A DNA stretch of 64,000 nt from Anodontia alba. Taxonomy: Eukaryota > Mollusca > Bivalvia > Lucinida > Lucinidae. This document shows, piece after piece, positions 43,950 through 55,025 of the stretch. The notes below the pieces were generated by a model that did no database searches, was not told the DNA's origin, and saw only the letters and a program-made list of their open reading frames with translations. The stretch covers positions 35,941,687-36,005,686 of the forward strand of contig OZ024823.1 of NCBI GenBank assembly GCA_964016985.1, given 5' to 3'. Each line of letters opens with the position of its first letter. Position 1 is the stretch's first letter. The position numbers were made by a program, and so were the translations under genes.

Positions 43950-44267
43950 TCAAAATCGTTTGGTTGACTGTATGTACCTTTGCACGGATTTGAATATTTC
44001 CATGTTGGTTTCAAAAGATAGAGTTAAGTTCCCCTTTAAGAGTACATCTAATGTTATATCACAAAACTGTGATACTTTCCGAAATAGTTCTAGTCGATGT
44101 TCATTGTAAAGCATACACTTAAGAAAGAAATGGTCCGCGTTTTCTATATCTCCGCTTCTGCATGCACACAATGGACTTTCTACTATGTTCTTTAGAAAAA
44201 GATCGTTATTCAAAGCGCTAAAATCTGTCCTTATCCTAGTATGCAAGATCTTTAGTATCACATACAA
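43950..44267 (-). pseudogene. LINE ORF2 C-terminal fragment
   Basis: Translates to a 105-residue frame with C-A-C-R-S-G-D-I-E-N-A-D-H-F-F-L-K-C, a CxC...H...C arrangement typical of the C-terminus of CR1/jockey-group non-LTR retrotransposon polyproteins, then L-F-R-K-V-S-Q-F. RT and endonuclease are absent. It meets the plus-strand fragment at 44262 head to head. Confidence 0.7.
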
Positions 44268-44395
44268 GTCAGTATTTTCACTCCTTTCTCCCTTCAGTAA
44301 TTAGGGACTGGAATAACCTAGCCGATGATACTAGGAATGCTGATACAGTTGAATCTTTCAAAAGAAAAAAATACACGAAAACACAGTTGTTATAC
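44262..44395 (+). pseudogene. LINE ORF2 extreme 3' fragment
   Basis: Reads Y-F-H-S-F-L-P-S-V-I-R-D-W-N-N-L-A-D-D-T then V-E-S-F-K-R-K. The xSFxPxxIRDWNxLP...SFKxxL phrase marks the last residues of many CR1-like LINE proteins. Everything upstream is missing. Shorter than 60 codons, so easily overlooked. Confidence 0.7.
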
Positions 44396-44476
44396 CCAAA
44401 CATTATTATACTGGACCACGTCAACTCTAAATTGTTGATACTATTTATATTCATTCACATGCATGTCACTGGTTAG

Positions 44477-44479
<3 letters not shown>

Positions 44480-44519
<40 letters not shown>

Positions 44520-44535
44520 GGGGGGGGGGGGGGGG
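44480..44535. repeat. Homopolymer T39 followed by G17
   Basis: Uninterrupted T run followed immediately by a G run, 85 bp after the LINE 3' fragment. Lengths of such tracts are unreliable in assemblies. The G run could form a quadruplex. Confidence 0.95.
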
Positions 44536-44769
44536 TACCCCCTAAATATTTAGCAGTTTGTGACAAATTTTGATTTGTATGCATAAAATTGTAAGCGAAA
44601 ACGGATTTTCTTCAAAATCAGCTGTAATGTTAGTTAGTTCTTATAAATTTTAATGTGGCATAAATTTAAGAAAGATATGTTTTCATATTATTCTAAGAAG
44701 AGGGTGAACGGAGTTATGGGGGTGAACGGAATTATTAGAATATATATCTCACTTTTGAACTTTATATCC

Positions 44770-44850
44770 CTTCTGTCACCGGGTATAGGTATATAACACA
44801 CTTGTACTGCCTTGCGGACCGGGTTCGATCCCCGGTCGGGGAAAAACGGT
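44770..44850 (+). repeat. tRNA-derived SINE fragment
   Basis: GGGTTCGATCCCCGG at 44820-44834 is a perfect B box in a hairpin like a T arm. Only weak A-box similarity is seen upstream (GTATAGGTATATAAC). Could be a remnant tRNA pseudogene or S2-type SINE. Confidence 0.5.
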
Positions 44851-44964
44851 ATTCCATTTTTTCACCTGTTACATTTCTAAAATCTGACTCTTATTCTTGC
44901 ATTGACAGCGCTGCTGCACATACTACTCGGACGAAGGTGTTGCAGTATACCAATACAGATATAT

Positions 44965-44969
44965 TATCA

Positions 44970-45016
<47 letters not shown>
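44965..45016. repeat. (TAGA)n microsatellite
   Basis: About 12 TAGA units, followed by a repeated AGGCTGTCTCnGTG phrase at 45017 and 45072. Confidence 0.95.
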
Positions 45017-45017
<1 letters not shown>

Positions 45018-45692
45018 GCTGTCTCAGTGCATATTCATGATCAATTCTAAGACACTGGATAGAAAATAGGTAGGCTGTCTCTGTGAACATTCATGAAAAT
45101 TCTAAGACGCAAAAATTCCACAATGAAATTTCAAAGTTTTTGAAATATTAAATAGGCTACTTGTATTTCGGCGTTTCAATGTAAACCTTGATACATGCAT
45201 TTTGGTTTTATGCAAAGTAAATGGATCTACAACTGATCAGAATTAGCTTTGTTCATATTCGGAGCTAAAGGCTTAAATTTTAAATTTAAATATTTTATCT
45301 AAATTGTTTAAATTTCAGATACGATATATTTTTCATCGGAGGTTAAGAGGCCCTGAAAGAAGTTAGACAGATTTCCAAGGCGATCTAATTGATTAAAACA
45401 CCTATTAAATGTTTCACATAGTGATTGTTATCTAACAGAAACGGTAGAAATTGGTTCTAAAAAGTATTTTTTATTTTTTTATTTTATTTATTTATTTTTT
45501 TTAGAATTAAATCGGCTCTAATTGAAAGAAGTTTAAACTTCAGTTTATCTATTTTCAAACCTTATTGGATAAAATATTATGAATTATGTTTTAAAGAACT
45601 CACAGTGATATCGCTGGCCATTTGAAACATGTTCCTTTTTTTTTTTTTTTTTTTTTTTTTAATTTTTCTTTTTCTTTTAATTTTCATTGAAA

Positions 45693-45731
<39 letters not shown>

Positions 45732-45971
45732 TTTTTTTTTTTTAATTTTCATTGAAAAGTTTAGCTCAACTATGAAATCGTAGAATGAGACAGTGTATGT
45801 AGATATCTGTCGAAAAAATAAAACAAAAATATGATCCATGCATGAAAAAAGCATGTCTAGTTAATAAACTGTCATAACTTTTGAACAGCTCAGACTTTTT
45901 AATGCGGTTTTCATTGAAATGGTCCTTTCTGTGCACTCTGTCACTGTAGAAAAAAACAACAAAAAAACAAA

Positions 45972-46004
<33 letters not shown>

Positions 46005-46125
46005 AGGCTATACTTATTTCAGATTTAGATTTTTACTTTGTGTTTCATTACAAAAACACGCCTCTTCAAATATATTGAAAATTTAACAACCACAAAAGGA
46101 AAATTTTCAGATGAAAAATTCTGAT
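45017..46125. other. AT-rich intergenic DNA with homopolymer tracts
   Basis: Holds long T runs (45637-45660, 45698-45743) with the doublet AATTTTCATTGAAAAGTTT around one of them, and an A run (45976-46003). No gene or bounded element recognised. Confidence 0.6.
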
Positions 46126-46129
46126 ATTT

Positions 46130-46250
46130 TTCATATTTCTGCTAAAAGAATAGATTGTGGGTACTCATTAGAACCGCCTCGCCTCGCCGAGGCGCTAATA
46201 ACCAATACCCATAGTCTATGTTTTTAAGCAGAAATAAGAAAAATAAAGCA
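46130..46250. mobile_element. M1 palindromic MITE
   Basis: Retains GATTGTGGGTACTCATTAGA and GCCTCGCCTCGCCGAGGC but the right arm is diverged (AACCAATACCCATAGTC). Outside the PPP1R37 gene. Confidence 0.75.
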
Positions 46251-46780
46251 TACTCCTGTAAACCCCAGTTTTATTACATAAAAGTAGGGTTTAAGGGGGT
46301 CAAAATTATATAAGGCATGTTTTCGTGATGGCTCTTCAATGAAAAGCCAATTATTGTTTAACTAATTTTAGACGGCTCCAGTTTCGCAATATTTAATGAC
46401 AAATCAGAGAATATGATTAAAATAATAACCAAAGCAACCACGGAATTATACCATAGACCCCATTTAATAACATTCCCGTATTCTGTCATAGATTGCTACA
46501 CAGCGGCTTTCGTAAATGTACATATACAGCTTAGGATACCCTAAATGAGCCGCGCCATGCGAAAACATGTCTTCGGGCATATGCGGACAGCGAATGCCCA
46601 GATCAACCTGTTCAGTCTGATCAGGGCTTATGATTATGTGCATGTGTAGAATGATATGAATCCGCAAATTTTGCGCATGCTCAAAACAACTTTTTCGCTT
46701 GACGCGACCCAAATGTGCTCAAGAAGAATTTTCTTCTTCTTTGGTTCCTCTGAAACATTCTCACGCATACGTGATATATA

Positions 46781-47124
46781 CAGTATAACCTCAATGGCTC
46801 GAACACGGATGGCTTGTTTACCGTGGATGATTCGAACTCTTTTTTCAGTCTTCCAATAGCTCAAGAAAACACATATTTAATGATTTTTTCTTATTTTATC
46901 ATGGAATTGTATGTTGTGTGTGCTCATTAGAATCGCCTCTTCGAGGCGATTCTAATGAGTACACTCCATACAATAATTGTATAGAAGATCGATAGATCTC
47001 CCAGAATTAGCGATATTTGTTTCCTAACCTGGCGCCTCAGTGGCTCCCTCAGTGGCTCGAACTACCCATGTTTCGAACGAATTTCCATGGTCCCAAAGAT
47101 GTTCGAGCCATTGAGGTGCGACTG
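46781..47124. mobile_element. TA-bounded MITE (CAATGGCTCGAAC family) with nested M1 copy
   Basis: Left CAGTATAACCTCAATGGCTC and right GAGCCATTGAGGTGCGACTG are inverted, with TA at both flanks. An M1-type hairpin (GTGTGCTCATTAGAATCGCC and inverse, about 46880-46985) sits inside. CAGT termini plus TA indicate the Tc1/mariner group. Confidence 0.85.
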
Positions 47125-47214
47125 TATATACATGTGCGGCAGAAGGTACACAGTGCGGGTTAAAAAACAGAATAATAACACACAAAAAAAAATGCTACCC
47201 TGGTCTAAGGAACT

Positions 47215-48960
47215 GCGGCGCCCATCATTGCCTTGAAGATATCTAGGGAAGGCGCTGTGATGAGCTTAGCTGGCAGGCTTTTCCAAAGACATATTGGACG
47301 GGTAGCAAGATAACTTGTAAGCGTTGACACAGCAGTATGGTACAAGGAATCTGTTGGCGTGTCCTCTGGTATGGGTACCTGCTGGGGTCAGTAGGGATCA
47401 GTAGGGATGCTGCCTTTAGATTAACGAGCTGGTTGACAATCCTGTATAACATGATAGCTTGTTGGCTTCCGGCCTCTAGTTGTTCCCAGCCTAAGTCCTC
47501 CATCATCGATGTTACAAAACTCGTGCGCTTGTAGTCACTGTGACATATAATCTTGCTGCGCGGTGTTGGACAGCTTCCAGCTTGTTGATGTTGGACTTGG
47601 TAGGTAGCCTTGAAGTCCTTTGGGCATGCAGATAGATTCCTTTGCAAGAAGAACATAGTACTGTTTGCCTTCTTAGTGACTGTTGTAGTTGATTAAGGTC
47701 CTCTTGGATTGCTGTGGCGTCTTCGTCGGAATTTATAGTCCGGTAGAGCAGACAGACATCAGCAAATGGCGTACTGTTGATCCAACCTTGCAAGGGAGGT
47801 CATTAATGTAGATCAAGAACAACAGTGGGTGAGGACGGTTCCCTGGATAGTGTTGACCAGTTGTGTCTCACAGGATCTTCGTTTCCTGAAGCCATGTTGT
47901 TAGTCCGAGAGGATCTTTCCACCATCCAGGAATTTCATGATATAGCTGTGGACGACATCTTCCAGGACATTGCAAGCGACTGATGTTAAGGAGACTGTAG
48001 TTGGAGGATTTGCTTTTATCCCCTTTCTTGAAAAATGGTGTGATAAAAGCACATTTCCAGCTATCAGGAGTCTGTCCCTGGTCGTGCGAAGCCTGGTAAA
48101 CGAGAGTTAATACTGAAGCAATAGCGGATGCCAATTCCTTCAGAAAGGTGGCTGAGATCTGATCCAGACCCGTGGCTTTATGCGGGTTTAGGTCCTCTAA
48201 TGTCTTCCTGACTCCCTTCTCACAGATTTGTAGGAGAGGAACTGATGACGCAATACCCGATCCAAGAGCTGGAATGTCTGACATGTCTTCTGTTGTGTAC
48301 TCTGAAGAAACTGATCATTCAGGAGCTCGGCCTTGTCTTGCGCTTCTGAATAGCTCACTCCTTGTTTCTTCACGGGTGCAACACTGGAGCTGTCACTTTA
48401 TATGCTCTTAAAACATGAATAAAGCTTGTTATTGTTGGAGCCGGTGTAAATGATCATGTCTCGGACATACTGATTTCTGGCATATCTGCATGTAGTCTGG
48501 TGGGCATGTTGTAAATCTTTGTATCTGGTCCAATCTGTTTTGAGTTTTGATACTTTGGCTCTCTTGTAGGTCCTCTTCTTCCATCTGGCTTGACGCAAGA
48601 CTTGTCTGTCTATTTTACCAAGGCTGGTTGAGTCGTGTCGAGGTCATCTTGGAAGGAACGAAGGCATTCACAGTTTTTGTAAACTTCTATATTTGAAAAG
48701 TGACCACAATGTATTCACCGGTGTAGATGTGTCATTAGAGTAGGTGAAGTTGGAGAATCCGTCAGGTTCGCCCTTCATGGCAGCTTCGTCAGCTCTGTTC
48801 CATAGGTAAATCCTGCGTCGAATTGGCTTCTGTCTTTTAGAAATGATCCCTGAGTCTACTAAGACCATGTCATGGTCGCTGAAACCGGTATAGACGGCAT
48901 CTGTCTATAATGGTTGGTCTGTTAGAGTAAAGAATGTAGAGTGTATTCTCCAGTCTAGCT
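47215..48960 (-). pseudogene. Non-LTR retrotransposon ORF2 (endonuclease-RT), decayed
   Basis: Order on the minus strand: S-D-H-D-M-V-L-V-D-S (catalytic SDH of the apurinic-like endonuclease, near 48875), the linker R-R-R-I-Y-L-W-N-R-A-D (48668-48868), K-V-S-K-L-K-T-D-W-T-R-Y (48398-48598), RT start L-N-P-H-K-A-T-G-L-D-Q-I-S with P-D-S-W-K-C-A-F-I-T-P-F-F-K-K-G (47868-48284), the RT C motif decayed to F-A-D-V (47512-47793), and a C-terminal part (47243-47656). Frames are broken by stops and shifts, and the catalytic Asp-Asp pair is lost, so it is inactive. Jockey/CR1-like by motif style. Confidence 0.85.
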
Positions 48961-49137
48961 GGGAAATCAGTCAGATGTTCATAGCCCATTTTAACCTTAA
49001 TTACTGACAAGATTTTATCGTGGTGTTCCTTATTGGAAGTTTATACCTATGAAAGAAAGAAGAAAGAAAGGATAGGAAAAATACAAAACAATACTCCGGA
49101 TTACACCAGAACATTCGTTTAGACCCCGGAATACACC

Positions 49138-49387
49138 TGGGCCCCGTTGTTCAAAGCGTCGTTAGCTTAACGAGCTCGTTAAGGGTCATTTCGTTAACTG
49201 TTTTAGCGGATTCAATATACAATATTCTGATATTTTTTTGCTGAAAAAATGTGAGTAGCTTTTGCACTGCAAAAGCTACTCACATTTTTTCAGCAAAAAA
49301 TTTCAGTATATTTGCGTATCACTTGATGTAAATTTTAACGAATCGTTAACTAATGACGTCGTTAGCTTTGAACAACTGGGCCCTGGA
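49138..49387. mobile_element. MITE with GGGCCCnGTTGTTCAAAG termini
   Basis: Left CTGGGCCCCGTTGTTCAAAG, right CTTTGAACAACTGGGCCCTG, with repeated GTTAACG/CGTTAGC motifs inside. A perfect 25-bp-arm palindrome, TGAGTAGCTTTTGCA and inverse, lies at 49231-49283. Target duplication unclear. Confidence 0.82.
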
Positions 49388-49744
49388 CAATAACGCAAAT
49401 CATATACAATAAATATCTATAAGGTTGCCTTCAGAAACAAAGAACACAAGATATAACGGAAATCGGAGGCTTAGTTTTATTAAGTCTCTCCATATGCAGC
49501 AATGCAGTTTGCGAGCACCGGCTTTTAAAAGCGGCATTCGATTTTCGAAGTAACCAGATTGGGCTCAATGATCTAAAAGGAAATAAAATATAATCTGCAT
49601 TATGGTGAAGTATGAGGAGACGTTTTACGGTCACCACACACCACTTAACACCAACTGCAGTGAAGTAAAATAAATATCTGACATGTTGCTTTTAGAAGCA
49701 AAGAACACACAAAGAATGAAAATCTGAGACTCGGTCCATCGATC

Positions 49745-50150
49745 CGCAGTCCTCTATTTGATGAGACTGAGTTTTTGAATAAGGATGCCAACCAAGTGTC
49801 GGATATCCCAGCTGGGGACGCTTTTATATGCAGTTTTGAATTTGCTGGAATATATTTTTTCAACTTCTATGAAGACCGGGGCTACATATGCTTGTCGCCA
49901 GTCATCTTGTATGGAACATCTAACACTTGATTCATCGAAGATGAGTGAGAACAGGGGAGATCTCAAAGCTACATTCCTTTAGTACCCTGGTATTAAAACC
50001 ATTAGGTTCAGCTGCTTTATGAATAATAAGTTTATCCAGTAACTTAACAGCACCAAATATTATATCCATTATTGTGGTGAGGAGACTAGATCCCTTGGAG
50101 AGTAAGTCAGTGTCTGCATCACCCTGGCGCAATGGGCAATACATGCATTA
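49745..50150 (-). pseudogene. Non-LTR reverse transcriptase fragment
   Basis: Two offset frames give L-I-I-H-K-A-A-E-P-N-G-F-N-T-R-V-L-K-E and D-D-W-R-Q-A-Y-V-A-P-V-F-I-E-V-E-K, the N-terminal RT motifs (HKAxGPDGI and DDWRxAxVxPVFKKG). At least one frameshift separates them. Only about 130 codons survive. Confidence 0.75.
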
Positions 50151-50814
50151 ATAGTTTCTTAGTTTTCACACAGACTGTGGGTCCGTCGCGTGTGTCTGAC
50201 GGTTTACAAATAAATGCAAATACACGGGTCTGACACTCATACGAACTCTCGAGTCCATAGTTTTAAGGAAAAATAAAACTCAGATGTGAGAAAGCCTGTA
50301 TTGCATTTTTCTCTCCTTTGCAGGCCAAGTGGTTTCATATGAGATTCATCGTTTTGTTTTGTCAGAAAATTCGGTCTATTTCAGTACATCTGGTGCGAGA
50401 AACGGTTGATAAGAGCTGCGTTTCTATTGGCTAAGTGTAATTTTTAATCCAATCAAGTTCGTCGTTTGAAATTCAATGATCGGCGGAAATTACAAATTCA
50501 AGGAAACTTTGAAAGCGAAAATAGGAAGGTATGAAATTTAAGTTTCGAAAAGGATTTTCTTACTAAAATGACCAAAGTTATCAACAATAATCATGCTATC
50601 GTCTTTTCCATAACACTTACTAAATTTTTTCTAATTTCATTTTAAAAATAGTTCAAACGCCGTATTTTTTTTTTTTTTTTGTCCGGTTGCATCTGAGGAA
50701 ACGCTAATTCGAATGTTCCAGTGTATTCGGAATCCGAGTTGTTTGAAACTAGTTTCGCCCCTCAACCCCTAGACGTTTCGCCCCCATGACGTTTTCCCAC
50801 TAGTTGTTTCGTAC

Positions 50815-51691
50815 CAAGTTGTATGATCTCACAATCAGCATAAAAAAGACTGAGGTAGTATATCAGCCAGCACCTGGAAAGCCTTACAAGGAGCCTATCA
50901 TCACAAGTGACAGTGAAAGGTCAACGACTGCAAGTGGTACACAAGTTCACCTACTTTGGAAGCACATTGTCTAGAGTTGTGCACATTGATGATGAAGTCA
51001 ATGCTAGAATTGCCAAAGCTAGTGCAGCATTTGGCCGGCTACGTGGGTATTTGGGACCGAAGTGGAATCAGACTTGACACAAAGCTGAAAGTATATAGAT
51101 TGGAGTGCTGCCAACACTATTATAGGCATGCGAAACTGGGACAGTTTACCAATGGCATGCCAAAAGACTGAACCACTTCCATACAAGCTGTCTTAGAAAA
51201 CTTCTAAAGATCAAGTGTCAAGACAGGATTCCAGACACAGAAGTCCTGAAAAGGGCAGGGATGCAGAGTATACATACTCTTCTGAAATTGGCACAGTTAA
51301 GATGGACAGGCCATGTTACCAGAATGCCTGATGAAAGTTTGCCAAAGAAAATCCTCTTTGGAGAACTTCAAGTAGGAAAACGCTCCCATGGTGGTCAGAA
51401 GAAGCGATACAAGGACACACTCAAACCTCCCTGAAAGACTTCAGCATACCAACAGAGTCATGGGAACAGATTGCACAAGATCGTACAGAGTGGCAAGGCC
51501 TCATAAAAAGGGGAGTTGGTGAATACGAAGCAAAAAGCATCAGCGAAACCGAGCAGAAATATGCACAGCGAAAAGCCAGAGCTAAGGCATCACCAATAGA
51601 GCTTTCTTCCTCAGACCTCTCTTGTTCTATCTGCAACAGGCAGTTTAGAGCTAAGATTGGTCTCATCAGCTACCTTAGAACACACAAATAA
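50815..51691 (+). pseudogene. Retrotransposon polyprotein 3' end with C2H2-type finger
   Basis: Fragments include I-S-I-K-K-T-E-V-V-Y-Q-P-A-P-G-K-P-Y, I-D-D-E-V-N-A-R-I-A-K-A-S-A-A-F-G-R-L and R-M-P-D-E-S-L-P-K-K-I-L. It ends with S-C-S-I-C-N-R-Q-F-R-A-K-I-G-L-I-S-Y-L and R-T-H-K then stop (51677-51691). This is the post-RT region of an endonuclease-reverse transcriptase family common in invertebrates. The terminal C2H2 finger has Tyr where its first His should be. Several frameshifts; RT core absent. Confidence 0.75.
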
Positions 51692-51723
51692 TAACACATC
51701 ACACATTTGATTATGATTGGTCA

Positions 51724-53420
51724 TTGTCAGTAATGATGGATGAACAACAGTCTTATCAAGCACCAGTGGAAGGCCCACCCACCCCAGTCACCATTAATAT
51801 GGTTAAGAAAGCTATTTCACAGATGAAGGCGGGCAAAGCACCGGGCCCATCAGGCATAGTGGTAGAGATGATACATGTACAAGCAGCTGGTGACATGGGC
51901 GCCTCCATGATCTGTGACCTTGCAGCTGCAGTCATTCCCGCAGGCAAGGTACCCTCTGACTGGGAGCAGAGTTTCATTGTCTGCCTCTACAAAGGAAAGG
52001 GGGACGCATTGGAAAGATGCAACTACTGCAGTCTCAAGCTGACAGAGCAGGTCATGAAAGTCCTGGAGAGGATTGTGGACGGCCTCATCAGACAGATGGT
52101 GTCAATCGACGATTCCCAGTTTGGCTTCGTCCAAGGCAGAGGCGCAACAGATGCAATCTTTGTTGTCAGGCAGCTGCAAGAGAAGTATCTAGCTGCCAAC
52201 AAGAGACTCTACATGGCTTTCGTAGACCTGGAGAAGGTGTTTGATCGAGTACCTTGGAAGGTCATCTGGTGGGCGCTCAGAAAACTTAGTGTGGAGGAGT
52301 GGATTGTGCGACTGGTGCAGGGGATGTTTGCAAATGCGTGGAGCCGTGTCCGTGTTGGTGAGGAGTACAATGAAGAATTTGAAGTGAAGGTCGGTGTTCT
52401 TCAAGGCTCAGTACTCAGCCTGGTGCTCTTCATCATTGTGCTTTAAGCCTTATCATGAGAGTTCCGCTCTGGGGTGCCTTAGGAGGACCTCTATGTCGAT
52501 GACCTTATTATCATAACTGAATCGCTCGAGGAATGTGTCAGGAGATTCTTGACTTGGAAAGAAGCAATGGAGAAGAAGGACTGAGAGTAAATGCAGGAAA
52601 GGTGAAGATCATGATTTGTGGTATGGGCCTGGACCTCCTGCATAGTTCAGGAGAGTTTCAATGCACTGTCTGTACATGTAGCACTGAAGTGGGCAGCAAC
52701 AGCATCTTCTGCAATGGCTGCAAGCACTGGATGCACAAGAAATGCAGTGGACTCAAGCGCTTGACAAAGGACCCTGACTACAGATGTACACGGTGCCAGG
52801 GAACTGCACACCCTTTGGACGGCAGACCACAGAAGGAAGTCCAGGTCGGACCTGACAGGCTGTGTGAAAACCGCCAGGAAGAAGTTCAAGGATCTGCTAC
52901 CAGTTCTGTCTTCAGGCCACCTCTCTTTCAAGACATGTGGCCGTGTGTACAGCTCTTGTGTGCGGAGCGCAATGCTTCACGCCAGTGAGATTTGGCCATT
53001 GACAAAGCCAAACCTCCAGCGTCTGCAGCGAAATGACGGGTAATGATCAGACAGATCTGAAATGTCAGGCCTCAAGACATTGTCACCACCAGGTCCAATG
53101 AGCTTGTGCAGCTTGGCATTGAGGATCTGGACCTCATTCTGAAGGAGAGAAGGCTCTGCTGGTATGGACATATGGAACGCTCCAGTGGTGCAGTAAAGAC
53201 AGCCTTTCATATACAGGTTGAGGGAAAGCATGGGCAAGGGAGGCCCAAGATGACAAGGAAGCAGCTGACAGAGAGGGATTGCAGAGAGTGGAAGCTCTCA
53301 GCTATCAACCCTCATGATAGACATACCTGGAGATCTGGTGTGAAATCTGCCATGTGCAGCAAGCCAGCTATCTGGAAGGGAGACCACTGATGTGGATGTT
53401 GCCCCTGTTCCTGCACATTA
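51724..53420 (+). pseudogene. Non-LTR retrotransposon reverse transcriptase with PHD-like finger, frameshifted
   Basis: The best preserved retroelement. A 240-codon frame (51724-52446) holds K-A-G-K-A-P-G-P-S-G-I, D-W-E-Q-S-F-I-V-C-L-Y-K-G-K-G, F-V-D-L-E-K-V-F-D-R-V-P (first catalytic Asp) and V-G-V-L-Q-G-S-V-L-S. After a frameshift comes Y-V-D-D (52492-52503), then C-x2-C...F-C-N-G-C-K-H-W-M-H-K-K-C...C-T-R-C (52660-52805), a C4HC3-like zinc finger, then L-K-E-R-R-L-C-W-Y-G-H-M-E-R-S (from 53145) and an R-P-K-M-T-R-K-Q-L tail ending at 53390. RTE-like by motif style. No endonuclease domain is present upstream, where the previous fragment abuts, so it is 5' truncated. Confidence 0.85.
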
Positions 53421-53689
53421 ATCAAAAATCAGATTATGATATATGATATGAAAAAAGCTTCAGAATGGTGTCATAGAAGGAGAAAATCTTCAGGAACAAA
53501 AAACTATCTATAGTTGGACGATTGGGGATAGTTATCGATAGCTGAAAATACTGTCATGATAGAACTATCATGATGCATCAGTATTTTGATATATGGTTAA
53601 TTTGGACATTTGGAGGCAGTTTCAGGAATTTATTTATGCCATATGTCTGCTTAATGGAAGGCCTGTAGATGGCATAGCATCCCCAATTG

Positions 53690-53905
53690 TTGAGCAGAAT
53701 TTAAAATTTGTGTGTTCTGACAATTTGTACATCTACAGGGATTTTGTGACAATTTCAGGATTTCAGAGAGAAGTTTTGGTCAAAATTTTGGATTTCCCTA
53801 TACATTCTATACATTTTCTCTTCTCCCTCAGCTCAAGCTAGGGAGAAGTCAGCCAGCTTAGGGAGACTTTTTCTCCCAAATCACCCTATAGGATGACCCC
53901 TGCAT
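53690..53905. mobile_element. MITE-like repeat, GATGACCCC end (copy 1)
   Basis: Contains TTCAGGATTTCAGAGAGAAG, TGGATTTCCCTATACATTCT and GGAGAAGTCAGCCAGCTTAG, ending CACCCTATAGGATGACCCC. It is the reverse complement of the copy at 63200-63405. Confidence 0.7.
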
Positions 53906-53929
53906 CTATATATCCAATGTGGATATGTC

Positions 53930-54129
53930 TGTCCTACAAGCAACACAGTTATGGCCCTTGGTTATTGTCAAAATTTGGTTTCCGTTCAATATCTTGTGAA
54001 TGAATCAATGGAATTTGATCTGAATTTTATATACACATTGACATAACCAGATCTAGGTTGGGATTGTTACTTGTCAGTTTTCCCAAATTTACAACAGAGT
54101 TATAGCCTTGATTTTAACTTCATAATACA
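53930..54129. repeat. Tandem-repeat element, left part
   Basis: Units of about 150-170 bp with CACAGTTATGGCCCTTGGTT, CAATATCTTGTGAATGAATC and CCAGATCTAGGTTGGGATTG. The same units resume at 60230, so the 54.1-60.2 kb complex was inserted into this array. Confidence 0.8.
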
Positions 54130-54687
54130 TTAACCTATAGATAATGTGCTATTCTATTCTGTTTTCACACCTTCCACAGAAAAAACGACCATTCAGTCGT
54201 TAATTAAAGTCTTAAACCAGAAGGTCCCTTAGGCAGTTACCTGTGTGACGTAACTCTTCCCGCTCAATTGACCACGTGTCAGTTTCTTTTCTGTGGACAA
54301 AGAAATTCAACAAGGATTATTTACCTGTGATAGAAATTTGGATTATTTCTTTCCTCACGGATAAATTTATGTATCCTTGTGTTTCTTTTGTTTATTTATC
54401 ACTCCTTTCACTTTCTGTGTTATTATTTAAAATTTTCAATTTTCGATTTCATGTATTTTTGACTGGTCTTTTTCCACATGCGTTTTGGCGACTCTCGCTT
54501 TTCGGCACAACGCTCGTGCGCGATCGGTTCGATAGTCGTGTTTATATATGCAGAATATTTTTGTTCTTTTCGTTCCAGGTTATTCAGCAATTACGATATG
54601 TTTTTTCCTGGACTTTTGTTTGCAGAGATCTTCAGTTGGCTAAAGATTCTCATGGTGGAGAAGCTGATTGTAAAGAACTTGTCAACC

Positions 54688-54772
54688 CTTGATGGGTTAT
54701 AAGACAATTCTTTACTGATGGGAGCCCCACCCCATATGGCTATACTGCCGGGGTAAGACCCATCAAGGTGGC
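54688..54772. other. Stem-loop CCTTGATGGGT / ACCCATCAAGG
   Basis: Inverted 15-16 bp separated by about 55 nt that contains a C-rich GAGCCCCACCCCATATGGC. Could be a structured RNA or a chance inverted repeat; no function recognised. Confidence 0.5.
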
Positions 54773-54811
54773 ATCTTTGGGTACTTAGTATCCTATAAAG
54801 TCTAAGTCCAC

Positions 54812-54980
54812 CAGTCACCAGTCACCAGTCACCAGTCAACCAGGCTCCAGTCAATCAGCTTCACCAGTCACCAGTCAATCAGGTGCCAGTCAACCAGGCA
54901 CCAGTCACCAGTCATCCAGGTGCCAGTCAACCAGGCACCAGTCACCCAGTCACCAGTCACCAGTCAACTAGTCTCCAGTC
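54812..54980. repeat. CACCAGT heptamer minisatellite
   Basis: About 20 copies of CACCAGT and variants (CAACCAGGC, CAATCAGGTGCCAGT), with a higher-order phrase GGTGCCAGTCAACCAGGCAC appearing twice. Confidence 0.93.
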
Positions 54981-55025
54981 AATAATTTAATTATTTTCTG
55001 GAAAGACTTAGTTTCTGACATATTT

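Noticed and set aside
44820..44834. tRNA gene from a perfect B box
   Set aside because: No matching A box or cloverleaf upstream could be drawn; treated as a SINE remnant.
54276..54702. 138-aa and 74-aa plus-strand frames as a transposase start
   Set aside because: Phe/Leu/Ser-rich composition, no DDE/DDD motif, overlapping frames, and the first 50 bp lie in the inverted terminal region.
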